Positions 12,201-24,200 of a stretch of 64,000 nucleotides of DNA are shown here, one piece after another. The position numbers were made by a program, and so were the translations under genes. The notes beneath the pieces were generated by a model. It did no database searches and was not told the origin of the DNA. It saw nothing but the letters and a program-made list of their open reading frames with translations. The stretch is from Agapanthus africanus (Eukaryota > Streptophyta > Magnoliopsida > Asparagales > Amaryllidaceae). Numbering within the stretch: position 1 is the first letter of the stretch; every line of letters starts with the position of its first letter. The DNA is taken from positions 598,866,410-598,930,409 of the forward strand of contig CM057344.1 in the NCBI GenBank assembly GCA_030015575.1, written 5' to 3'.

Positions 12201-15200
12201 TACAAAGATTGTTCTTCCCAAGACGATCCCCACAAAAGAGGAGGGCCGGAGAAGGTTCCTACGCCCGAGACAAACTCCAAGGGCTGATGCTCTAAACACC
12301 CTAAGGATGGGGGCATGGTAGTTCATACCGTCTACATGATGAACTCTAAAGAAGACGGCCGTAACTCTGTTTCTCATAGACCAGTCACCCGGTCTATAAC
12401 CAAAGAACAGCAAAAGTTATAAGAAATTATGGCTTAAGAACCGCCTAACACAAGTCCAGACGTTGTTTCTGAAGAGAGGACTAGTCAGGAGTTAGATATT
12501 GACTACCTCAAACACGTCCTTGAGAAAAAAGACGAAAAGACCACAGAGATGAATGCTAGGATGGATAAGATGGCCATCCAGTTTCAGAGTATGGCCGGGA
12601 TGATAGCTCAGCCCAAACAACCCGGAGAAGAAGCACCAGTGGATATTACCGATGACTACCCTCAAATCCCAACAGTGAAGGAAGAGATGATTTCCAAGTC
12701 ACAGCTAGATGAGAACACATTGCTCAGCAGTTCAAAGCGCATCAAGCCAACGAAGTTGCCAGCAAACTAATCAAGACGGATCGATCATACCCTGCATGGT
12801 ACGACCAAATACAGTACCATGTAGGATACACGATCCCGACGTTCCTGATATACAGAAGAACCAGAAATCAGCAACAGCATGTTACTCAGTTTAGATCCAA
12901 GTGTGGCAACACTGAAGGCAACGGCAATTTACTACTTCCTACTTCGAGAGTTCATCAACAATTTCTCCTACATAGCTTTCGAATGGTATGTAGAACTTTC
13001 TAATGACTACGTCAAGATCTTTGCTGAGATGAAGCTCCTCTTCACACGGAGGTTCGCTAGTGCAAGTGAATGGACTACCGTGACTGCACTAGTCAATGAA
13101 AAGCCCAGACCCGGCGAGACATGGGTCCAATATGTCATGAGATAGCGAAATCTCTGGTCCAAATGCGAGCAACCAATCGCCGAAGCTCCGACTGTAAGCA
13201 TGTTCGTAGGCACAATCGACAAAAAGGCACAAATTTTCCTGTACCTGACAATTTTCAAGCCTACGACTTTTCAGGAGCTCATCGACAAGTTGGCCCCTCT
13301 GGATGCGATAAATCAAGGTCCTTCCTCGTTCAGCGGAGAAACCCAAAATGGCAAGGGCAAGAACACGACGTTTGTCGCCAATACCCAACATTAAGCAGGT
13401 GGCTTCAAAGCGGGAGGTCGCCGCAATGATAGTCGCTCAGGTCCCTCCCTTGAAGAAAAGATGGGACGTGAGTACTCTTTTCCCCATGATAAGACGAGGA
13501 AATTATTCGACTTAGCCATAAAGAACAAGATGGTGACATTGCCTGAGACCCGGCGTCCAGCATAATCCAGCTTCTTTAATGACCCTAATTACTGTCTTTA
13601 TCACCGACTCGTCAGCCACCCAATTGAGGACTGCTTTGTCTTCAAGAACTGGATTGAAGACCAATATAGACAGGGTAAGATCAAGCTAACAGATAACTGG
13701 AGAATGGAACTGCCGCAAAGGCACACCCCTAAGAAAGAAGTTATGCAGGGGCATCCTGTTCTAGGGTAGCAAAAACCCGTGGGAAATGGTTCTCTCACCA
13801 GGAACGAAGAAAATGTTGAATGATTTGCACGCATGCTCCACAATCCGGTGGAAGAGCCCGATTGAATCTCAGATTATTTAAGAGATGCTGAAGCCACTTC
13901 CAATTCCGAAGATGGTTAATAAAGAGAAAAGACCCCAAGTCGAACCGTCGGGCAAAAAGAAAAAGACGAAGAAGCTTGTGCGGCCGGCTGAATATGTGGA
14001 CAACCGTACGGACATACAGAAATATATTGATGCGCTAGAAGAATACAACTAGAAGACGCGAAAGCTCGTAACGCTCGAAGAATTCCTACAACACATTTTT
14101 GGAAGTAATAAAGCGGAAGAGGAAGATTCGGCAGGGGAAGAAGAGGAACGTGTAGGAAGTTGCGACATGACTTCTCGTACGTGCCACATAGTTTCTCATG
14201 CCCTGGTAAAAGACGAGGAAGAAGATACAGTCTCCCTCATTCTTGAAGTCGAGCAAGAAGAAGACGCACTGTCTACAAATGACAGGGCTACACAGGGGGC
14301 AGGATCAATCCCCAATGCTTCAAATCCTTCCTAAGAATATTCGATTGATAAGCTACAGACGGATGCTTTCCAAGCAAGTAAAAAGAACAAACAGTGTGAA
14401 ATGGCCTTATATGAAAATTCCAAGCGACGGCGTTTGGATGAAGAAGCCGTGGAAGAGGCAAATTACATAACTCCCCAATCGAAAAAGAATACGTCACCAA
14501 GAAAGAAAGGCAGGATCGTTGCCGAGAAGTGTTTCACTAGAGCCCTATCCAAGGGGATGAAGCTGCCGATGTTCTCCGCCGAAAGACGCGACCAGGATGT
14601 TGGGACGTCCGGCCTGAATTTCGAGGGCAGATGCTATTTGGTGCTATCCGTCCACCTCTCCGAACATGCCAAGTTGATTTATAACACCATATATCGAAGG
14701 TTTAAACGGATGCGGCCGATATAGCAGACTTCGTCAGATTCCCCCTTGTTGAGAGATTTTTGATTGTGGGGACGCTCTTCCCTGCAGGCGTAAGCCCCTG
14801 CAGTTAATTACGCTACTGTATCGCGGTAACCACTTTCTCCTTCTCCAGATGGTCACTTCGTGTCGTGTGTATTTGTTTTGTTTTTGGTTGCCCGTGGATT
14901 GTATACGGAGACTAATTTATGTTGTCGCCCGAGGGCGTGGATTAGTCCAAATCAGTATTTTCTTAGATTTGGGTTTAGGTTGGGTTTAAGAATCGTTAAT
15001 CTCAATTGAGACTAAGATCAACTTAAACGTTTGTTAAGTATACGTTAGTCTAATTTTAGACTAAGATCAACTTAACCATTTGTTAAGAATACGTTAGTCT
15101 AATTTTAGACTAAGTTCTACTTAACAGGATCATTTAAATCCAACAAAAGAGCATTTGGGCTCTATTGCTTTAGTTTAGGGACTTTGCGGTCCATAAATTT

Positions 15201-18200
15201 AAGGATATCATAGTCCATGGAGTTTAAAAACATCATGGTCTAGTTTAGAGACATCATAGTCCGTAAAATTTAAGGACATCATAATCCATGAGTTTGAGGA
15301 CCCCACAGTCCGTAAAGTTTAAGGATATCATAGTCCATGAGTTTAAAGACCCCACAGTCCGTGGAATGTCTGGTTGTTGGGACCCGTCACCTCTCTGAAG
15401 ACGTTGAAGGATTACAACGACAAATATCAGAGGAGTGAAAAGATGTACCCTTGAACCAATATTGGTTGGGATCTGTAGTGCAATTTGGGACTAAGATCAA
15501 AGATTTATGAGCATATGGGCTTAATTAATCTGAGGTAGGGTTCTGTGGCCAATTTGAGCTCGGCCCATTTAGTTAAAATGTTGAACATTTAACAATGCTG
15601 AGCATTGGTTTGGATTCTGACAACCTTTTTGTCTTTTATTGAGTGCCGAGCATTCATTATAGCTCTGGGGCTTTTATTTAATGAACCGTTTATGTTCTCT
15701 TAGCGCACACGTGAGGAGCACATGGTGCGCCAACCAACGAGCACAGTGTGCTTCTTGTTAAGTAACGCACACGTGAAGAGCACGTGGCGCGCTTGGCGCT
15801 GAGCGCCAGTCAATGAGCACAGAACGCTTCTGTTGAGTAGCGCACACGTGAGGAGCACGTGGCACGCTTAGCGCTGAGCGCCAGTCAATGACCGCAGAGC
15901 GTTTCTGTTAAGTAGCGCACACGTGAGGAGCACATGGCGCGCTTGGCTTTGAGCGCTAGTCAATGAGCGCAGAGCGCTTCTGTGCGCAGGGCGCGCCAGT
16001 CAATGAGCGCTTCTTGTGAAGTAGCGCACACGTGAGGAGCACGTGGCGCGCCAGTCAATGAGCATAGAGCGCTTCTTTAAATTAGGAGTACTAAGGCTCT
16101 GCAGCGCTGTGCGCTAGATTTGGAGCGCTGAGGCGCTTTTTTTAATTGGAGCGCTAGGGCTCTTTTTAGGCAGCTCTGTTATCTGAGAATTAAATTCTCT
16201 CTTATAAGAGACTCTGTCTCATGGATCTAAGAACAAAGTTCTTATTTTATAGGAGATGTTTCAATCTCTTATGTTTTTGGTGGAAGGCTTTGCCTTTATG
16301 GATCTGTGATCCTAAGAGAATTGAATTATTCTCCCCCTTTTTATAATGAGATGTTATAATCTCTTTTGTGAAAGACAATTTGTCTTATAGATTTATGATC
16401 TGGCATAAGAACTAAGTTCTTTTTTCTGATGAGATGCTTTGATCTCTTTATTTTACCTTGATGAAATTCTTCTTCTGTCAAGAGCTTGCTCTTCTCTCTG
16501 AACTTTCTCAAAGTTTGTGGGGGTTTCTTCTCTCTCAGACTTGAAGTCTTGGGGCCTTTATATAGGGTAGGCTGATTTGTTGAATCAGTTGAAGAGATCT
16601 TTTCTCTAATTGATTTGGGAATGTTTCCCACCGTTGGATCTTTGATCCTAGGGCTTCTGTTTTACAGAAGACAATCTTTCTTGTTTTTAACAAGATTGAG
16701 AAATCTTTTCCCATACAGAATTTATTCTGTATTTTGGTGATTTTTTAATCACCATTGGATCATTTGATCCAACGGTGCTCTGATTTTCAGAGCATAATCT
16801 TTCCTGTTTAGAAAGATTCTGAGGAATGTTTTCTTAACAGAATTTTATTCTGGTCAATTGATGATTTTTAATCATGTTCGTTGGATCTTTGATCCAAGGG
16901 CCGAGAACATTTTGTTCTATTGCTAGCGCTCACGTGCTTTGCACGTGGTGCGCTGCTTAGAGTGCAGCGCTCTTAGCGCTAGCGCTCACGTGCTTTGCAC
17001 GTGGGTGCTGCTTCAGAGTTTGACTCTCAGCGCTGGCGCTGCTTCATTTCAAATTTCAAATTTTGAAATGAGCTTTGCTCTGATTGAGGAAACAAATGCT
17101 CCCCACCGTTGCGCTCACGTGGCCTACACGTGAGTACAGCGGTGGCAGCATCTCTGCCATTGGATCAACTCAGAAGTTGAAACGGCTCTCAGTGTCTATA
17201 AATAGGGCTTTTGGCCCTTGAGATGATCTCTGTTCATCTTCTTTCTTGTTTTCTGAGAATTAATTCTCTTTCATAACATAGCTCTTTGTCTTAAGAACTT
17301 TCTCAAGGACAGAACTCTGTCAAAATTTAGGTAAAGATTAAATCTTTGAAGGGATTAGTTAATAATCTAGGGTTTCACCTATTAACTGAGCCCTGCTCTT
17401 TGCAGATCAGGGATCTAAAGAAAACTTTTAGGGTTTTGTTAACAGAGCTTTGCTCTCTTGAAATCATAGATCTAAAGAGATCTTTCTTAGGATTTCTTAA
17501 CCTATTAACAGAGCTTTGCTCTTTCAAATCATGTAGATTTGTTGATCTTTCATGAAGTACTCTTAAAGTTTGTTCATGGATCTTGAAGATCATGAATTTT
17601 TTAATTCATTAAAAGCTTTGCTTTTAGGATTTCTGATAGGTTACTCCATCATCTTCACAGAGTATTGTTCTTTAGAATTTTTGAGGAATTTTATTCCCTT
17701 CATAATTGATTTTGACATGTGTCACTCCTGTCTGCAGAGCGTTGCTCTCGAGGAGTTTAACTCCTTGACCCGAGGAGTCTCTCATTGATTGAGAATCTTT
17801 TTTAGGATTTCTCCTTTATTTGCATAAATTTGAATTTGTTGGGTCTCTTAATCAAAACTTATTTTCTCCGTGAGGATATCAAGAGTTATTTAAATCCCCG
17901 TGTCTGTTTCAATAAGCTTTTTCTTAATCAGTCTGCCCACTAAACCCTCACTGATTTTCCTTTTCAGACGTTATGGCCGCTCATCGGTATGATCTCGACG
18001 AGATTATATCCTATGGAGACATTCGCGCCCTGGGCCGCTGCCAGAACCAGGAATTTACAAACGCTCAGTGCACCGAAATCATGCGTCGCTTTGATGATTA
18101 CAATGGTCGACTGCTTCCTCGTCGTTCTGCTCTTTTGAAGCTCATTGTGAGAGCGATCTGGGAAGCACTTCCTTTATTCTATGACGGCATGCCGCTTAAA

Positions 18201-21200
18201 GCATTCGATGACGCCGAAGATAAGGTACACTCAGTGTATCTGATCGGCCTAATCTCAAAGAAAAGGCGAGACAATCTTGTTGATATTCTGCATCAAACTT
18301 TTCAACAGATGACGATAATCGCTGCCTATCGAAGGGCGGAAGACATCAGTGAGGACCCCGACGCTTGTGATCGTGAGAGGAAGCATACGAGAATGGTCCG
18401 AGAGGCCCGAAACATTTTAGATGGCCTAACTTTTGAATTTCTCAACCCATGTCCTGGATTTGATGTCTTGTCATTGTAAACATTTTAACGATGTTTTTGT
18501 TTACCGTTTTCATCACTGTAAAAATTTTCTGAAGTATGAATAGACAATTTTTGTTTCCGCGTGTTTATTTTATGCACTAAACCTTTTCTGCACATACATA
18601 AATGGGTACGCTTCGAACGCTTAACTGGATGCGAATCAAATGTTCTTCTTATTGTCATTCATAGTATGTAGTTGGCGTCCGTAGGTTATGGCTTTTCATT
18701 TCGATTTGACGCAGAGCAGTTTACGCACTCTTGAGTAGCATCTCCATTTCTCTGGCATGTAATTTTGGCAAATGTAGCCTGTAGATAGTAGGTAGTTGTC
18801 CATCTTGGACTCTTTGCAGGGTAGCGATGGCTTAGGAAACAGAGTTAGAATCTGCCACCTAAGACTTTTCAACCTTATGAGCCATGAGGGTCTCATAAAG
18901 ACTTTTCTCCTTCGGATCGATAGGATCCGGCATGTATATTTTTTCCTTAGGGGTCGTGAGGACCCTAAATGCGTTTTCTCTTGAGAGTCGTAAGGATCTC
19001 ACAAGAGAATTTTCTTCCTTACAAGTCGAGAGGACTAAGTGATTGATGAGTTGACCTGCTCATGAATCAAAGTATTGCTTTGACGAGAAGGTCGAGGGTT
19101 GACTTTGGTTGTATTCAACGGGGTCAGGAGGTTGACTTTGGCCATACGGGGTCAGGATTGACTCTCGGTTATCTGTGCACCGCCGAGTCCTGGAACTGGA
19201 AACTTTGCCGCGGCTCCGCTATAGTCTTAGGCTTTCTGTGAACCTTCGAGATTTGGAACTAAGGACTTTACCATGGCTCCGAGATTGATTGTCGCGTCTG
19301 AATCCTGCTGGAATGAGGAGGAACGCTGTTGTGGGTCTACAGGCTGTAGATGTGGCCGTCGAGACTTGGAACTAGAGACTCTGACATGGCTCCGTTTGTT
19401 GACGTCGTATCTGCTTCTGGTTGGAACGAAAAGGAACGCCGTTGTGGATCTCCAGACTGTAGATGTGGCCGTCGAGATTTGGAACTAGGGACTCTGCCGT
19501 GGCTCCGTTTTGCTGACATCGTAGATTCTTGAAGAGGCACTGATTTCTCTACGGGTTGACGTGAATCGAGATGCTCTCGTCAAGAACGCTGATTTCCCTG
19601 AATCGAGGTTTTTGCCAAGGACACTGATTTCCTCGGAGTTGAGACGAATCGAGAGATTCCTGCAAAGACACTGATTTTTCTGCGGGTCAACGCGAATCGA
19701 GATGTTCCTGTCAAGGACGTTGATTTCCCTGAATCGAGGTTTTTTCCAAGGACGCTGATTTCCTCGGAGTTGAGACGAATCGAGAGATTCCTGCAAAGAC
19801 ACTGATTTCCTTGCGGGTCGACGCGAATCGAGATGCTCCCGTCAAGGACGCTGATTTCCCTGAATCGAGGTTTTTTCCAAGGATGCTGATTTCCTCGGAG
19901 TTGAGACGAATCGAAGTATTCCTAGAAAGACACTGATTTCTCTGCGGGTCGACGCGAATCGAGATGCTCTCGTCAAGCACGCTGATTTCCCTAAATCAAG
20001 GTTTTTGCCAAGGACACTGATTTTCTCGGAGTTGAGACGGATCGAGGTATTCCTGCAAAGACACTGATTTCCTTGCGGGTCGACGCGAATCGAGATGCTC
20101 TCGCCAAGGACGTTGATTTCTCTGAATCGAGGTTTTTGCCAAGGACACTGATTTCCCTGGGGTCGAGACGAATCGAGGTATTCCTGCAAAGACACTGATT
20201 TCCTTGGGGGTCGACGCGAATCGAGATACTCTCGCCAAGGACGCCGATTTCCCTGAATCGAGGTTTTGGCCAAGGACACTGATTTCCTTGGGGTCGGTTG
20301 ACTTGTTTTCGAGACGGAGCGTTGATCCGGCGGGGAGGTCATTGGTTGACTCTAGATTGTCTGTGGACCGTAGAGTCTTGGAACTAGGACTTTGTCGTGG
20401 CTCCGCTTTGTTGACGTCGCGTCTGAATCCTGCTGGAATGGGGAGAAACGCCGTTGTTGCTCTTCTGGGATGCAGATGTTGCCGTCAAGATCTGACTCTC
20501 CCTTTGACAAGGTCTGGTAGGGAAATGTGGTCCCCTTTTTGTTTATGCCCATGAATTGTATACAGGGGTTAGTATGGACTCATCTGTAGGGCAAAAGTTT
20601 CATTTCATATGTATTTTTTTGTTTTCTTTCCGCGATGCTATCATTTCAGCTTTTATATCGCGAAAGTCACGATTGCCCAATCATTTCGGTTATTTTTCGC
20701 GGTGCCCAATCATTTTGGCTATTTTTTGTTTTTACTCGCTGTTTTTTGTTGCGAGTTGTCCAATCATTTAGGCTATTTTTGTGTGCATATATTTTACTTG
20801 CTGATTTTGTTGCAAGTTGCCCTATCATTTCGGCTATTTCATATGCATTTTTGGCTTGCTGATTTTTTTTGCGAGTATGGAACTTGGAATCTGATGTCAG
20901 TCTTAGCATCAGCATCGCTGCGACTGGAATATTACCAGGAGCGAATCATCATTTGCCGTAAAAGGACTGGGATTTGATACCGATTTAGACAATAGCATCG
21001 CTACCACTGGGACATTGCCAGGAGTGAATCATCATTTGCCTATGTCGATGTCGAACAAAGGTGGCTTAGCAAACAGGGTTAGGATCCTGTTGATTAAGGC
21101 TTTTTGACTTTACGAGCCGTAAGGGTCTCATAAAGGTATTTCTCCCTACGAGTCGTGAGGATCTGGATTCTTAAGTGTGTGTTCTTTTATAAGTCGTAAG

Positions 21201-24200
21201 GATCTTCCAAAAGTGTTTTCTTCTCATAAGTCGAGAGGACTTATAAGTGTCGTTCGCCATATGAAAATATCCTTCGTCAGTGGTGGGACTCTTTTGGGGA
21301 AACGTTTATTTGTGCCCGTGGATTGTATACAAGGGTCAATATTGAACCGCTTGTAGGGCAATCAGGGGATTGTGATGGCTTAAGAACAGGTTCAGCTCCC
21401 TGTAGCTTAAGGCTTTTGAATCTTATGAGCCGTGAGGGTCTCATAAGAGGGTTCTCCCTACGAGTCATGGGGATCTTGTAAGTGTAATTTCTACTTAGGA
21501 ATCGTGGGGATCCCTAAGTGTGTTGCTCCCTTGTGAGTCGTAAGGATCTCACGCAGGTATTTTCTCCTTACAGGATCGAGAAGACCTTGCAAATGTCTTT
21601 TAACGAGATTGCGTCCTTTCGCGTTTTCACAAACTCGCCGGTAGTCCTGCTGTTTTTACTCACGAGCCCTTTCGGGTTTTCATCCGTGCCCATCTCGCTT
21701 ATGGACGTACCGTTTTTTTTTGCGTCAGCCTTGGGATGCTGCGGTCCGTAGTAGTTTATAGACGTCTCGGTCAGTTGTTCGTAGGTCCGGGATTTTTTCC
21801 GGGCAACGTACGATTACGCAGCTAGATGTCCTCGCAAGTTTTCGTATCTTTTGTGTCGGAGGTGGATTTCTTGAAGAGAGGGCTGAGGGCTATTTCTTCG
21901 TCAGAGTCGCTTCCAAAGATGATAACTTGCGATCCCTTGGTGTCAACTATATGACAATTCCCGGCAGTTCTTTTACGCTCATCTGTCGTGCTTCTTTGTT
22001 CCCGACTAGCCTTGCGCTTCACTCGTTGAACGTGTTGTCGGTGGGCAACATAACCCTGTCACCAGTTTTTAAAGGCTATGCACTCTTCGGTAGGGTGTGC
22101 AATACTCTGATGGTATAAGAAGAAATTACGATGTACGTCCACTTCATCAAGATGTATACCGTCAGGAGAATTTCCTTTGAAAGAGGGAAACTTCATTCCT
22201 ATTGACAGGGCCCTAGCGAATCGTTTCCTTACTTTAAGCTTGTTTTTGCTGATGATAGGGATGCTTCGATCCGGTTGGGGTATTCTATGGCTTCCCGTTA
22301 CCGGAGCTCCTTTAACTTGAGGCTGCCGTCTGGCCCTTTCGTATATGGTCGTTTCCCGCTCTCTGTCAGCTTTGCTTTTCAGAAGAGTTTCGTTCAGGAA
22401 TACGTCAATCATCTCGTCTGACGGTCCTAGGAGTTCCGGTTCGGGATCTGCCCCCAGTTTCTCTGTATCAGGAGCTTCTTCACCATCTACTGGCGAGTAA
22501 GAGTTCACGTGGCAGCTTGCAACATAATCTTCAGGTTCGTCTATCGAGTCTTCTCCCTCATCTTCATCGCCATCTCTATCTTCAAGGATGTGGTTGAGAA
22601 ACTCTTAGAGTGTGACCGGGGTTCGCGCCTTCTGGTTATATTCCTCCTGCGCGTCAATATGTTTTTGCAGGTCCGTGCACTTGTCATCAGGCTTCACGGG
22701 CCTTTTGGTCTTCTTCTTCTTCGAAGACTTTGACGGCTGGGCCTAAGCGTTTTGCCCATCGCTATTAACTCCCAATGTTGGGCGTGATTTCAGCATCCCT
22801 CGATGATCTCCGGCTCTAGCGGGCTTTTCCACCTGATCGCCGGACATGTTTGAAGATCTTTTAGCATTCTTTTAGTTTTTGCCGAAAGAACGACTTCCTA
22901 TGGAACTTCCTTTATAAATGAGCATGATGCCCCCGGCGTGTCCACCCTTTTAGGGGCGTGCTGTTGTGTCGGGTTTACCTTCCAGTTTTCGGACAGCACG
23001 AACTTGTCCTGTTGACACTGGTCTTCAACCCAATTTTTGAACACGTAGCAGTTTTCGATCGGATGGCCCAATACTCGGTAGTAGGAGCAGTAATTGAGAT
23101 CGTTGACATCGTTTGGTTCTAGTAGGTGTCTCGGCTCCAGTAGAGTGATGAGCCCGTTGCGCACTGCTAGTTCGAACAGTCTCTTTGTTTTATCCCGGGG
23201 AAACGAGTAAGGACATCTCAACTTCTCATCGAGGGATTGCCGCTTGTTGCTTTGGCGAACAACTGGTCTCGGGCCACTCGGTTGTTATTGAGCGTTGGCG
23301 ACGAAGGTTGCTTTCCCTTTCCACTTCTCATTCCGAGGATCCGTCTTTGAGGAGGACGGTTTATGGCTCATCTGGTCCATTTGGACCAGCTTGTCGATCA
23401 AGGCCTGAAAGGTGGTCGGCTTGAAAAACATCATGAATTGGGATATGGTCGCCTGAGGATCGAGGGTTCCCACAAACATGCCCACGGCAGGAGCTTCCTC
23501 TATGCACTGTTCACACTTTAACCACAGATTCCGCCACCGAATGGCATATTAAACCCAGGTTTCTCCCTGCTTCACTCTAGCGTTAATTAGTGCGGTGATC
23601 GGAGTGTGCTCGCGAATCTTTGTGTAAAACGTAGCTCCATTTCTGCAAATGTCTTAACGGAGTCATTCGGGAGCTCAGAGTACCATTCAAACGCTGTCTC
23701 AGACAAGTTGCCAACAAATTGGCGAAGCAGCAGTTTATCGTCACCCCCAGTATTACCGCACAGAGCCCTGAATTGAGCAACGTGCTGGTGTGGATTCCCC
23801 GTCCCCTTATATACATGGAATTTAAGGATTGTATATCCCGGTGGGTACATTATTTGATCGTACCAACCCGGATAGGGTCCTCCAGTTTTAATGATTTGGC
23901 CAACCGCTTCGCTCGCATGATGAGCTCGTATCTGTTGAGCGATATAGTCATACAGGGCGGCTTTGGAGATAGTCTCCTCCTTGGCTGCTGAACAAGCTTG
24001 AAGGGGGTTTGACGTCTCCCCTCGATTGTCTTCAAGGATAATTGAAGGGTCTTCAGCTGGGGGATCCGGCTGTAACATCATCCCGACCATGTCTTGGAAT
24101 AAAAGTGTCATTCGTTTTATGTTAGCAGCTTTGTTCCGCTGCCTCTTTGTCCTTCTTCTCGAGAATTCTGCGGAGGAACTCGGTATCGGTTTCTTGTTCA

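Larger units (their letters stand above)
14570..17094 (-). repeat. Element B 3' LTR
   Basis: In minus sense it runs from TGTTTCCTC at 17094 to ...GGAGAACA at 14570, with a TATA-like CCTATATAAAGG near 16560. It is longer than its partner because the module block at about 15700-16060 (CACACGTGAGGAGCACGTGG plus GCGCT-rich text) has about five copies against two or three, and because an extra CCACAGTCCGTAAAGTTTAAGG-type block occurs at 15260-15360. Confidence 0.9.

Noticed and set aside
19534..20296. CRISPR-like appearance of regular repeats
   Set aside because: Plant DNA, units are contiguous with no unique spacers, and monomers vary; this is a minisatellite.
19842..20342. 166-codon minus-strand frame in the minisatellite
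   Set aside because: The repeat unit of about 131 bp is not a multiple of three, so no constant peptide is encoded; several frames are open through composition alone.
20609..20977. 122-codon frame rich in Phe and Leu
   Set aside because: It is built from CCCAATCATTTCGG tandem units in the element B spacer; the apparent membrane-like protein is a composition effect.
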